A DNA stretch of 64,000 nt from Halorubrum salinum (GTDB lineage: Archaea; Halobacteriota; Halobacteria; Halobacteriales; Haloferacaceae). The translations under genes and the position numbers were made by a program. Positions 1-8,095 of this stretch are shown piece after piece (positions within the stretch are counted from its first letter, which is position 1; every line of letters begins with the position of its first letter). The stretch covers positions 345,212 to 409,211 of the forward strand of contig NZ_JANHDO010000003.1 in the NCBI RefSeq assembly GCF_024494575.1. The letters are read 5' to 3'. The notes beneath the pieces were generated by a model that saw only the letters and a list, made by a program, of their open reading frames with translations, was not told the DNA's origin and did not search any database.

Positions 1-483
1 GAGGGCGACGACGACCCCGACAAGTGTACGGCGCGAAAGCTCGCGCGGTTCGACCTCGCGACGCTCCACCGGTCCGACCGCGCGACCCCGTACGGGGTCG
101 TCCTCAATCCCCACGCGGAGCGTGCTCTGTCGCCGGCCGACGCCGAGACCGCTCGCGGGAACGCGCTCGTCGCGCTCGACTGTTCGTGGGAATCCGCGGG
201 CGAAAAACAGTTCACGCTTCCCGGAGAGCACCGCGCGCTGCCGTACCTCGTGGCCGGCAACCCGGTGAACTTCGGACGGCCGATGCGTCTCACGACCGTC
301 GAGGCGTTCGCCGGTGCGCTCGCCATCCTCGGCGAGCCCGACCACGCAGAGCGGGTCATGGCGAAGTTCACGTGGGGCGAGACGTTCCTGGACCTCAACG
401 AGGAGCCGCTCCGGCGGTACGCCGACTGCGAGGATTCGAGCGAGATCGTCGCAGTCCAACAGGAGTACCTCGACCGGGAGTGA
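1..483 (+). CDS. tsr3: Tsr3/DUF367-type rRNA aminocarboxypropyltransferase, 3' part
   Basis: The window opens inside this frame; 160 codons are visible before the TGA. Tsr3 transfers the 3-amino-3-carboxypropyl group from SAM to a pseudouridine in small-subunit rRNA late in ribosome maturation. The segment carries family landmarks: ALDCSWES, then [15 protein letters not shown], a [14 protein letters not shown] helix and a C-terminal [12 protein letters not shown] block. The N-terminal part is upstream of the window, so completeness cannot be judged. Annotation rests on recalled family conservation. Confidence 0.85.
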   Translation, partial: EGDDDPDKCTARKLARFDLATLHRSDRATPYGVVLNPHAERALSPADAETARGNALVALDCSWESAGEKQFTLPGEHRALPYLVAGNPVNFGRPMRLTTVEAFAGALAILGEPDHAERVMAKFTWGETFLDLNEEPLRRYADCEDSSEIVAVQQEYLDRE

Positions 484-607
484 CGCCGACCGGTGGGACA
501 GAGGGGCGGTCGAGCAGACAACCGGTGAGACAGACGATGATCGTCGGTACCGGCGGCGATCGAGTGTGAGACAACATTTTTCGGTCGATCGCCCGTACGG
601 GTAGGTG

Positions 608-1081
608 ATGGTAACCGAGGGAGACACCGCACCGACGTTCACCGCGACAGTTGGCACGAGCGACCACGAACCGTTCGACCTGACCGACCGACTCGGCGAC
701 GGCCCGGTCGTGTTGGCGTTCTTCCCGGGGGCGTTCACCCCGCCGTGTACGAACGAGATGATCGCGTTCCAGGAGCGGGCCGACGAGTTCGAGGCGGCCG
801 GCGCGACGCTTCTCGGGCTCAGCGCTGACTCGCCGTTCTCGCTCGGCGCGTTCCGCGATGAGCACGGGATCGAGTTCGACCTCGTGAGCGACATGGCCGG
901 CGAGGCGATCCGCGCGTACGGCCTTGAGATGGACATCGCCGACCTCGGGCTGCACGGCATCGCGAACCGGGCCGTGTTCGTCATCGACGACGGCGGCGAG
1001 GTCGTCTACAGCTGGGTCGCCGACGACCCCACCAACGAGCCGGACTACGAGGCCGTCCTCTCCGCCGCCGAGTCGGCCTGA
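608..1081 (+). CDS. 1-Cys peroxiredoxin (AhpC/TSA-BCP family)
   Basis: Thiol peroxidase of 157 residues reducing hydrogen peroxide or organic peroxides. The thioredoxin fold shows the active-site block FFPGAFTPPC with the peroxidatic cysteine near residue 46. There is no other cysteine, so it works as a 1-Cys enzyme needing an external thiol. A GTG directly precedes the chosen ATG at 608. A T-rich box around 573-582 lies about 28 bp upstream and fits a leaderless haloarchaeal promoter. Physiological reductant unknown. Confidence 0.9.
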   Translation: MVTEGDTAPTFTATVGTSDHEPFDLTDRLGDGPVVLAFFPGAFTPPCTNEMIAFQERADEFEAAGATLLGLSADSPFSLGAFRDEHGIEFDLVSDMAGEAIRAYGLEMDIADLGLHGIANRAVFVIDDGGEVVYSWVADDPTNEPDYEAVLSAAESA

Positions 1082-1095
1082 AACCCCGCGCTCGG

Positions 1096-1301
1096 AGATT
1101 TCTCTCAGTCGGCTCAGTTCGTTCGAGGAGCGCACCGTCCGGGAGTCAGGTGAGCGGAGCGAACGGGACAACGGACGGGGCGCGGCTGAAAAGAGTGCAC
1201 CGTCCGGGAATCGAACCAGAGGAAGCCGGTCCGAGCGTGCGACCTCGCTCCGGTCGGCCGTTCCGGGCTGCGGCTTTCAGGGTTCAATTCCCGGACGGTG
1301 A
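1096..1301. repeat. Degenerate copies of the tRNA-Gly 3' end and its flank
   Basis: Three copies of the tRNA-Gly(CCC) acceptor/T-arm sequence lie just 3' of the intact gene. A short copy is at 1131-1147. A 22-nt copy at 1196-1217 is in the tRNA's orientation, and an inverted copy is at 1280-1301. The flank ATTTCTCTCA...GTTCGAGAAG before the tRNA is also repeated near 1098-1130. The 1196 and 1280 copies match as an inverted repeat at about 19 of 21 positions. Such scars are expected where elements repeatedly integrated into and left a tRNA 3' end (inference). Confidence 0.7.
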
Positions 1302-1324
1302 TTTCTCTCACTACGTTCGAGAAG

Positions 1325-1395
1325 TGCACCGTCCGGGAATTGAACCCGGGCTATTAGCTTGGGAAGCTAATGTCCTACCACTGGACCAACGGTGC
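1325..1395 (-). tRNA. tRNA-Gly (anticodon CCC)
   Basis: On the minus strand a 71-nt cloverleaf runs from GCACCGT through ACGGTGC plus discriminator A. The anticodon stem TTAGC/GCTAA encloses the 7-nt loop TTCCCAA, giving anticodon CCC. The T arm is CCGGG TTCAATT CCCGG. CCA is not encoded. No intron is present. Confidence 0.95.
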
Positions 1396-1506
1396 GCACT
1401 CGCCGGTACCCGACCGCGACACTTCAACGTAGCGTTTCCGGCGGCCGGTCGGACCCGACCCGGCGGTCCCGGGTCGGCGGGTCGCCGCCCGCGGGGGTCA
1501 CTCATG

Positions 1507-2451
1507 TCACTCATCGGGATCCGTCGGTATCGACGGCGGTCCGCGCTTGTGCGCGGTCGCGCGGTGTCGCGCGAGCAGGTCGGCGACCGTCGCCGCGTCG
1601 ACGCAGTCCGTCGAGTCCAGACGCTCCGCGATCGCCTCCGGATCGAGGCCTCGGTCGACCCCGAGACGGAGCACGCGGTCGATCGTCTCGTAGGGCGCAC
1701 CGAGGTCCTCCTCATCCCGCTGTCCGGGGAGGAACCCCGCCGTCGGCGGCTTCTCGACGACGAACTGCGGCACGTCGATCTCGGCCGCGAGCGCGCGGAC
1801 GTCCGTCTTGTACAGGTGACCGAGCGGCAGGAGGTCGGCCGCGCCGTCGCCGTACTTCGTGAGGTAGCCGAGCAGCCGCTCGCTCCGGTTGCTCGTGCCG
1901 CAGACGAGCCGGCCCGTCGCGTTCGCGGCGAGGTACGCAATCGTCATCCGGAGCCGCGCGATCGCGTTGCCGGAGCGGACCGGGTCGTCGTGGAGGTCGA
2001 ACCGCTCCGGCGCGACCGCGCCGAACTGCGCGAAGAGCGGCTGGAGGTGGACCGTGTCGTGGTCGATCCCGAGCGCGTCCGCGAGGGCCTCCGCGTCCCT
2101 CGCGTGCGGTGCCCCGATCTTGTTACACGGGAGTATCAGCCCGTACACGTTCTCGGAGCCGAGCGCCTCGACGGCCAGCGCCGCCGTCACGGTGGAGTCG
2201 AGCCCGCCGCTCATGGCGACGACGACGCCGTCTGCGGCCGCGTCTTCGACCGTCCGCTCGATGAACGCACAGACGCGCTCACGCTCTGCCGCGGGGTCCG
2301 CCGCGTCGAGGGGCGCGTCCGCGTCGTCACCCGACTCCCCCGGGCGCGGTCCGGCGTCGAGCCCGTCCGACGACCGGGAGCCCCGGGTGCCAGACGCCGC
2401 CCGCTCGTCGAGCGCGTCGGACTCGAACGCCGACGGTCCGCGGTCACTCAT
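1507..2451 (-). CDS. nadE: NAD+ synthase (ammonia-type)
   Basis: Converts deamido-NAD+ to NAD+ with ATP and ammonia, the last step of NAD biosynthesis. The 314-aa protein has the PP-loop signature VVAMSGGLDSTVTAAL, the CGTSNRSERLLGYLTKYGDGAADLLPLG block that binds deamido-NAD, and KPPTAGFLPGQRDEEDLG near the C-terminus. No glutaminase domain precedes it, so free ammonia is the nitrogen donor. An acidic, low-complexity N-terminal extension of about 60 residues is unusual. The ATG at 2451 overlaps the stop of a tiny upstream reading frame (ATGA). Confidence 0.93.
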   Translation of the reverse strand: MSDRGPSAFESDALDERAASGTRGSRSSDGLDAGPRPGESGDDADAPLDAADPAAERERVCAFIERTVEDAAADGVVVAMSGGLDSTVTAALAVEALGSENVYGLILPCNKIGAPHARDAEALADALGIDHDTVHLQPLFAQFGAVAPERFDLHDDPVRSGNAIARLRMTIAYLAANATGRLVCGTSNRSERLLGYLTKYGDGAADLLPLGHLYKTDVRALAAEIDVPQFVVEKPPTAGFLPGQRDEEDLGAPYETIDRVLRLGVDRGLDPEAIAERLDSTDCVDAATVADLLARHRATAHKRGPPSIPTDPDE

Positions 2452-2567
2452 CGCCGCGACCCTCCGTCGCCGGCGGCGCGACGCCGGTCGTCTCCTCCGC
2501 GATCCGATCGAGCGGTGTCGGCCGCGGGCGACGCGAGCGCGACCGGAACGGCGATTCGATCGCTCAT
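2448..2567 (-). CDS. Small reading frame upstream of nadE, possibly frameshifted
   Basis: A 39-codon frame begins at ATG 2567 and ends in a TGA overlapping the nadE start. A TATA-like GTATTTATTC box at about 2593-2602 lies 27 bp upstream, placing a leaderless transcript start at this ATG. The first half (MSDRIAVPVALASPA) has GC-rich third positions. In the second half, the +1 frame (PLDRIAEETTGVAPPATEG) has better codon use and ends in a stop that overlaps the nadE start. It may be a leader peptide or a broken short gene. No function is recognised. Confidence 0.35.
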   Translation of the reverse strand: MSDRIAVPVALASPAADTARSDRGGDDRRRAAGDGGSRR

Positions 2568-2592
2568 GTTCACGCGGCGGTTCCCAACGAGC

Positions 2593-2602
2593 GAATAAAT
2601 AC
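2593..2602 (-). promoter_or_regulatory. TATA box for the nadE transcript
   Basis: The minus strand reads GTATTTATTC, a good haloarchaeal TATA element, about 27 bp upstream of ATG 2567. The surrounding 2580-2700 stretch is conspicuously AT-rich for this genome. The rest of 2640-2840 shows no gene. Confidence 0.5.
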
Positions 2603-2843
2603 TCGTGGTACACATTATTTAAGGAATACTGCGTCTACGGTAGTGTATCTGCACTAATAATCGATTAATAATTATATTCGTGTCGAAATCCAAGGTATCA
2701 GTGCGGCTAGCAGGTAAACGATACGATCCGCGAGCGCAGGCGTCGGTGTGGGCTGACGCCGGTACGAGGCGTCCGAGGCCTCTCACGCGCCCGGGCCACC
2801 GCGGAGCGTCGGCCTTTTGAGCGCGCGCGCCGGTTATAACCCC

Positions 2844-4121
2844 ATGACGGAGGCGGACCGCGGGACGCGTCGCCGGCTCGGAGCGGTCGTACTCGCGGTG
2901 TTGATCTCGCAGGTGCTCTTGTATCCGGGGGTCCCCGACCTCGTGGTCGCGCTCGGCGCGCCCGCCGGGATCGACGCCGGAATGTGGTTCCTCGTCGCGG
3001 AGTTCGGCGCGTTCGTCGCCTTCGCGGTCGTCTGGGGGGCCGCGAGCGACGCCCTCGGTCGGCGGCTCCCGCTCGTCGTCGTCGGGGCACTCGGCGGCGC
3101 GGCCTCCTACGTCGCGCTCGCGGCGCTGCCCCGATTCGGTCTCGGCTTCGACGCGGTCCTCGCCGTCCGGGTCGGCGGCGGCGCGCTCACGATCGGGGCG
3201 TTCTCGCTCGCGATCACTTCGCTGATGGATCTGCGCGGCGGCAACGGTCGCAACATGGGCACCGCGGGGCTCGCTATCGGACTCGGCGCGGCGATCGGGT
3301 CCGTCGTCGGCGGCGCGCTCGCCGATATGAACACCTTCTATCCGGTGTACGCCGGGGCGGCGGTGCTCGCGGCCGCCGCGGCCGTCGCGGCGACGGTCGA
3401 CGAGGAGGCGATCGCGGAAGCCCGGCGCGGGGACGGTGGCGAGGGGAGACTCTCCGGTGACGACGGGGACGAGACCGGCGTCGGCTTCCGTGCCGTGCTC
3501 GACCGGACGCGGTCGACGCCCGGGCTGTTGGTTCCGCTCGCGTTCGGATTCATCGACCGGCTCACCGCCGGCTTCTTCGCGCTGGTCGGTGTGTACTACT
3601 TCCAGGACCCGACGACGTTCGGCCTCTCGGCTGCGGGCGCGGGCGCGACGCTCGCGCTGTTTTTCGTCCCGTTCGCGCTGTTGCAGGCCCCGTTCGGGTC
3701 GCTGTCGGATCGGATCGGGAGATTCCTCCCGGTCGTCGCGGGGTCGCTCGCGTACGGCGTCGTCACGATCGGTGTCGGTGTCGCACCGATATACCCGGTC
3801 GCGGCCGGCCTGATGGTGCTCGTCGGCGTCTGCGGGGCGTTCATGGCACCGGCGACGATGGCGCTCGTCACCGACCTCGTCGATCCGGAGGCGCGCGGCG
3901 CGGCGATGGGGCTTTTCAACGTGTTCGGCTCGCTCGGTTTCCTCACGGGGTTCCTCGTCGGCGGCGGCACCACGGACCTGTTCGGGTACACGCCGGCGTT
4001 CCTCGCTGTCGGCGGCCTCGAACTCGCCATCGCGATCGCCCTGCTCCCGGCGGTGAAAGCGATCGCGCCCGGGAGGGGAGTCGGCGGGCTGTTCGAGACC
4101 GACCGGTCGGTCTCGGAGTGA
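2844..4121 (+). CDS. MFS transporter
   Basis: Membrane protein of 425 residues with about 12 hydrophobic segments in two halves, separated by an acidic cytoplasmic loop (about residues 190-220). The motif-A type loop GAASDALGRRLPLVVVG follows TM2 and its second-half counterpart GSLSDRIGRFLPVVAG follows TM8. Both support the major facilitator superfamily, probably a drug or metabolite exporter. The substrate cannot be told. A TTG lies 9 codons upstream in frame; the ATG at 2844 is preferred. A CCTTTT box sits about 28 bp upstream. Confidence 0.88.
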   Translation: MTEADRGTRRRLGAVVLAVLISQVLLYPGVPDLVVALGAPAGIDAGMWFLVAEFGAFVAFAVVWGAASDALGRRLPLVVVGALGGAASYVALAALPRFGLGFDAVLAVRVGGGALTIGAFSLAITSLMDLRGGNGRNMGTAGLAIGLGAAIGSVVGGALADMNTFYPVYAGAAVLAAAAAVAATVDEEAIAEARRGDGGEGRLSGDDGDETGVGFRAVLDRTRSTPGLLVPLAFGFIDRLTAGFFALVGVYYFQDPTTFGLSAAGAGATLALFFVPFALLQAPFGSLSDRIGRFLPVVAGSLAYGVVTIGVGVAPIYPVAAGLMVLVGVCGAFMAPATMALVTDLVDPEARGAAMGLFNVFGSLGFLTGFLVGGGTTDLFGYTPAFLAVGGLELAIAIALLPAVKAIAPGRGVGGLFETDRSVSE

Positions 4122-4209
4122 GCGGGACCCGGTCGACGGGCCCGCCTGACCGAACGGCCGCCCGAGTCGAGCCTTTTTACCGCACCCGCGCCATCCGTAC
4201 GGACGACAG

Positions 4210-4983
4210 ATGGACCTCCTGATCGTCGGGGCGGGCGAGATCGGCCGCTGGATCGCCGACACGGTCGGGGCCGACGAGTCGCCGCTCGACGCGACGGTCG
4301 CCTTCGCGGACCGCGATCCCGATGTCGCCGCCGACGCGGCCGAGAGTCGCGACGCCGACGTAGTCCCGGCCGACGGCGACACGACACACGACGCGGTGTG
4401 TCTCGCGGTGCCGATGTCGGCGGTTCCCGCCGCGGTCGAGGCGTACGCGCCCCGCGCGGAGCGGGCGATGGTGGACGTGTCGGGCGAGATGACGGAGGCG
4501 GTCGCGGCGATGCGCGAGCACGCGCCGGCGCTCGAACGCGCGAGCTACCACCCGCTCTTCGCCCCGCCGCGCGTTCCCGGCAACGTCGCCGCCGTCATCG
4601 ACGCCGACGGTCCCGTCGTCGAGGGGATCTCCGCCGCTATCGCGGCGGGCGGCAACGACGTGTTCGAGACGACGCCCGCGGAACACGACGAGGCGATGGA
4701 GACGGTTCAGGCGGGCGCGCACGCGGCCGTGCTGGCGTGGCGACTCGCTGGCGACGACGTGCGCGAGGAGTTTCACACGCCCGTCTCGGCCGCGCTCGAC
4801 GAGGTCGCGGACACGGTGACCGAGGGCGCGCCCGAGGTGTACGCCGAGATCCAGCGCGCGTTCGACGGGGCGGACGAGGTCGCGGCGGCGGCCCGCGAGA
4901 TCGCAGACGCGGACGGCGAGGCGTTCGCGTCCCTGTACGAGGCGGCCCGCGGCGACCACGAGGGGCGGGAGCGACACGAGTGA
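4210..4983 (+). CDS. tyrA: Prephenate dehydrogenase
   Basis: NAD(P)-dependent oxidative decarboxylation of prephenate to 4-hydroxyphenylpyruvate, the tyrosine branch. The 257-aa protein begins with a Rossmann motif LLIVGAGEIGRWIAD, then VCLAVPMSAVP, MVDVSGEMTEAV and the YHPLFAPPRVPGN loop typical of the archaeal enzyme. The C-terminal helical dimerisation half is alanine- and acid-rich. No chorismate mutase or ACT domain is fused; a free chorismate mutase lies at 45803. A CTTTTTACC box precedes it. The next gene starts 38 bp downstream, so co-transcription is likely. Confidence 0.88.
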   Translation: MDLLIVGAGEIGRWIADTVGADESPLDATVAFADRDPDVAADAAESRDADVVPADGDTTHDAVCLAVPMSAVPAAVEAYAPRAERAMVDVSGEMTEAVAAMREHAPALERASYHPLFAPPRVPGNVAAVIDADGPVVEGISAAIAAGGNDVFETTPAEHDEAMETVQAGAHAAVLAWRLAGDDVREEFHTPVSAALDEVADTVTEGAPEVYAEIQRAFDGADEVAAAAREIADADGEAFASLYEAARGDHEGRERHE

Positions 4984-5021
4984 GGAGAGCGAGGCGGACC
5001 CGAGACGGAGACGACACACCA

Positions 5022-6521
5022 ATGATAGACCGAGAGGCAGTCCGGAACAACGCGAACTACCTGCGAAACGTCAGACCGATCGACCCCGACGAGATCGCGG
5101 AGTACGTGGAGGGGACGCCGCATCCGGCGGTCGTCCGCGAGACGCTCCGCGAAGAAGCGTTCGACCTCCGGCTCCGCGAACGCGACGACGGAACCTTCGA
5201 ACCCGTGGAAGCGGGACCGATCCCGGCTCCGAGTTGGTCGCCGACGGCGCTCCCGGACGCGTACTCGTTCGCGCTCGAAGACCTCCTGGTCGGCGAGTTC
5301 GGCGCGAACTGGCACCGCGGGGAGTCCGGCGATCGACTTCGGGAAACCGTCCGGCGGCTGAAGACGGATTACCTCTACGAGAACGACGTGGCCTACGACC
5401 GCGTCGCCGCGCTCGGCTACGCCACGTATCACCTGCCGGCGTACTACGCGACGGTCGGCTACGTGCTCGACGACCTCGCGGAGAACGGCCTTATCGACCG
5501 GACGCTCCGAGTCCTCGACGTGGGCGCGGGCGTCGGCGGCCCGGCGCTCGGACTCCACGACTACCTGCCGGACGACGCCGTCGTCGACTACCACGCGGTG
5601 GAGCCGAGCGCGGCCGCCGACGTGCTGGACCACATGCTCGACGAGACGGGGCGCAACTTCCGGTCGACGATCCATCGGACGACGGCGGAGGAATTCCTGG
5701 GGACCGAGGGCGGAGCCGACGGCGCAGACGACGTAGACAACGCCGACGACGCGGGCGACGCAGACGAAGCGGCCGGCACCGATGACAGCGACGAGGAGTT
5801 CGACCTGATCGTGTTCGGCAACGTCCTCTCGGAGTTGGACGACCCGGTCGCGGTCGTCGAGGCCGCGCTCGACCGGCTCGCGGCCGACGGGAGCGTCGTC
5901 GCGTTCGCGCCCGCCGACCGCAACACCGCGATGGGGCTCCGGGAGGTCGAGCGCGCGGTCGCGACCCCCGAATCCGGCGTGTCCGTGTACGCGCCGACGC
6001 TCCGCCTGTGGCCGGACGCGACGCCCGCCGACGGCGGGTGGTCGTTCGACGTCGCGTCCGACCTCGACGTGCCGCCGTTCCAGCGCCGGCTCGACGAGGC
6101 GGCCGCGCGCGAGGCGGGAGACGAGCCCGGCGAGTTCGTCAACGTCGACGTGCAGTTCGCGTACGCGATCCTCAGACCGGACGGGAGACGGCGGGTGGAC
6201 GTGCGCGCGAGCGCGGACCGGTGCGCGCCCATGGCCGACTCCGAGTCGCACGTCACGGACCGGGTGAACCTGCTCGCGGTGAAGCTCAGCCACGACCTCA
6301 GCGGCGGCGACAACGCGCTGTACCTCGTCGGTGACGGATCACAGACGGTCGACCACTACCTCGTCTGCACCCGGGAGACGGCGTTGAACCGCGACCTCCG
6401 CGAGGCCGGCTACGGCGCGGTCGTCTTCGTCGAGAACGGGCTCGTCCTCTGGAACGACGACGAGGGCGCATACAACGTGGTCGTCGACGACGAGACGGTC
6501 GTCGACCTCGTCGCGCCCTGA
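5022..6521 (+). CDS. Rsm22-family small ribosomal subunit methyltransferase-like protein
   Basis: Class I SAM-dependent methyltransferase of 499 residues related to Rsm22, a small-subunit ribosome maturation factor. The helical N-terminus ends in TYHLPAYYATVGYVLDDL. The SAM site is RVLDVGAGVGGPALGLHDYLP, and the catalytic-loop region is DLIVFGNVLSELDDP. A roughly 30-residue aspartate-rich insertion (about 228-260) separates motif II from motif IV and looks like a haloarchaeal low-complexity expansion. The last 60 residues form a separate small domain. The exact substrate in archaea is uncertain. Confidence 0.75.
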   Translation: MIDREAVRNNANYLRNVRPIDPDEIAEYVEGTPHPAVVRETLREEAFDLRLRERDDGTFEPVEAGPIPAPSWSPTALPDAYSFALEDLLVGEFGANWHRGESGDRLRETVRRLKTDYLYENDVAYDRVAALGYATYHLPAYYATVGYVLDDLAENGLIDRTLRVLDVGAGVGGPALGLHDYLPDDAVVDYHAVEPSAAADVLDHMLDETGRNFRSTIHRTTAEEFLGTEGGADGADDVDNADDAGDADEAAGTDDSDEEFDLIVFGNVLSELDDPVAVVEAALDRLAADGSVVAFAPADRNTAMGLREVERAVATPESGVSVYAPTLRLWPDATPADGGWSFDVASDLDVPPFQRRLDEAAAREAGDEPGEFVNVDVQFAYAILRPDGRRRVDVRASADRCAPMADSESHVTDRVNLLAVKLSHDLSGGDNALYLVGDGSQTVDHYLVCTRETALNRDLREAGYGAVVFVENGLVLWNDDEGAYNVVVDDETVVDLVAP

Positions 6522-6603
6522 CGGCTCCAGATCCGTGGGGATCCGGCGCAGCGAGTCCGCGAACGCAGGGGGTCCGCGAACGAAGCTGAGTCCGCGAACG
6601 CGG

Positions 6604-6855
6604 TCAGAGTCCGCTTCCTGTCGCCGAGCCGCTCCGACCGATCTCGTCCCGGACGACGAAGTAGAGGACCCAGACGATCAGACCGCCGAAGAACGCGCCG
6701 ACTGTCCACGCTATCGCGTGTCCGCTGTCGCGACGCTTCGCGTCGCGATAGATGAGCGCCGAGACGATCACCGCCACGAGGGCGAAAAACACGGGAACCA
6801 CGAGCAGAACGAACAGTTCCGGACCGACGGGAATGCCTTGGAGGGGGAGTGGCAT
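6604..6855 (-). CDS. Small membrane protein, two TM segments
   Basis: An 83-residue protein starting at ATG 6855; an in-frame codon 10 positions upstream is less likely. A first TM segment (LFVLLVVPVFFALVAVIVSALIY) is followed by the basic loop RDAKRRDSG and a second TM (AWTVGAFFGGLIVWVLYFVVR). The pattern resembles phospholipase D-nuclease-N/PLDc_N-type small membrane proteins common in haloarchaea. No enzymatic residues are visible. Confidence 0.65.
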   Translation of the reverse strand: MPLPLQGIPVGPELFVLLVVPVFFALVAVIVSALIYRDAKRRDSGHAIAWTVGAFFGGLIVWVLYFVVRDEIGRSGSATGSGL

Positions 6856-6920
6856 AACGCGACCAACTACCGTGACGAGAGTCAAAAACGTTCCTCCGCG
6901 AGGTCGACGACGCGGGAGAG

Positions 6921-6980
6921 TCGGGCGGTCCCGGGCGCGTCAGCAGGGCGTCGGGCGGTCCCGGGCGCGTCAGCGTGGCG
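6921..6980. repeat. 30-bp tandem duplication
   Basis: Two adjacent 30-bp units (6921-6950 and 6951-6980) match at about 28 of 30 positions. They lie just 3' of the SRAP gene's stop codon, in otherwise unremarkable intergenic sequence. Confidence 0.8.
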
Positions 6981-7008
6981 TCCGGCTCGTCGCCGTCACT
7001 CCGCGCTA

Positions 7009-7767
7009 TCACTCCGCGCCGACCGGCTCGATCAGCTCCGGCGCGTCGACCGCGGGCGAGTTCACCCGCGTCGACACCGGGTGGGCGGTCATGTCGTCGG
7101 CGGGATACGGGTCCAACAGGTCGGCGGCCTCGGCGGAGTCGCCCCGGAGCCACGCCTCCTCCTCGTCCGGGCCGAGGATGACGGCCATCCGGTGGTGGAG
7201 GTCGGCGACGAGGTCGTTCGGCTCGGTCGTGAGGACCGCGAACGTCTCGACCACGTCGCCGCCGCTCCCGTCGTCGACCGCGTCACCCCCGTCGTCGGCC
7301 CCGTTTCTCGCGTCGCCGAAAGCGTCGAGCCCGGTCTGGGTCGTCTCCGGCTCGGGCGGTTCCCACCGCTCGTAGATCCCCGCCATCGCGAACGGCCGAT
7401 CGTCCGCGAAGGCGACCCGGTACGGCCGTTTTCCGGACGAGCGTCCGGCGGAGTCGTCGGGGCGCTCGACCCACTCGTAGAACCCGTCCGCGGGCACCAG
7501 ACACCGCCGGCGCTCGAAGGCGTCGGCGAAGCTCCGCTTCTCGCGGACGGTCTCCGCGCGGGCGTTTATCAGATCGAACGACTCGTCGGCCCAGCGCGGG
7601 GTGAGCCCCCACTCCATCCGCGTCGCGGCCGCAGGGTCCTCGCCGGTGATCACCGGGAGCGACTGGCCGGGCGCGCAGTTGTAGCTCGGCTCGTGGCCAC
7701 CGAAGTCGGCGTCGAACCGCGCTTCGAGGTCGGCGGCGGGCGTGAACAGGGTGTAGCGGCCGCACAT
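7009..7767 (-). CDS. SRAP (HMCES/YedK) abasic-site-shielding protein
   Basis: SRAP proteins crosslink covalently to abasic sites in single-stranded DNA through their N-terminal cysteine. The sequence starts MCGRYTLFTP, so after Met removal Cys2 is exposed. It then shows MEWGLTPRWAD, the INARAET substrate loop, CLVPADGFYEWVE with the conserved glutamate, and HHRMAVIL with the catalytic histidine. An acidic insertion of about 25 residues (near 145-170) is haloarchaea-like. A TTTAACT box at about 7792-7798 gives a leaderless start. At 252 residues it is normal length. Confidence 0.92.
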   Translation of the reverse strand: MCGRYTLFTPAADLEARFDADFGGHEPSYNCAPGQSLPVITGEDPAAATRMEWGLTPRWADESFDLINARAETVREKRSFADAFERRRCLVPADGFYEWVERPDDSAGRSSGKRPYRVAFADDRPFAMAGIYERWEPPEPETTQTGLDAFGDARNGADDGGDAVDDGSGGDVVETFAVLTTEPNDLVADLHHRMAVILGPDEEEAWLRGDSAEAADLLDPYPADDMTAHPVSTRVNSPAVDAPELIEPVGAE

Positions 7768-8095
7768 TCTGTCGGTGATTCGTGCGGCGAGTAGTTAAAT
7801 GCGAAGCGGGACAGGACGGTTCGACCGGCCGACGCGGGTCGGCACGGGGCGGTCGGCCGAGCGCCGCCCTCGTCCCTCCCCAGCCTCGGCGTCCGGCGGA
7901 CGCGAACCGTCTCACGTCCGCCCGGCGCCTCCCTCGCGAGCCCCTCGCGCCCGCTCGTAAGCGGCCGCTCGGCGGCGCGCCGGTCGATGACGGCCGTGCG
8001 CTATCGCGCTTGGTATGGCCTTCGGCGCCTCGTTTATGAACTGTCGGCGCTCTCGCTCCCGTCGGCTTTTTACCGGCGCGACGCCGCGGTCGGGT
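7768..8095. other. Divergent intergenic region, no gene seen
   Basis: This 328-bp gap separates the divergently transcribed SRAP and RNase H-like genes. It holds the SRAP TATA box near 7795 and a GGCTTTTTACC box near 8063-8073 for the rightward gene. The middle is GC-rich with no convincing reading frame on either strand. Confidence 0.6.

Noticed and set aside
2619..4382. 587-aa leftward frame over the MFS transporter
   Set aside because: Arg/Glu/Pro-rich composition with no domains; it mirrors the transporter gene on the other strand.
6921..6980. Insertion-sequence footprint
   Set aside because: It is only a simple 30-bp tandem duplication without terminal inverted repeats or transposase remnants.
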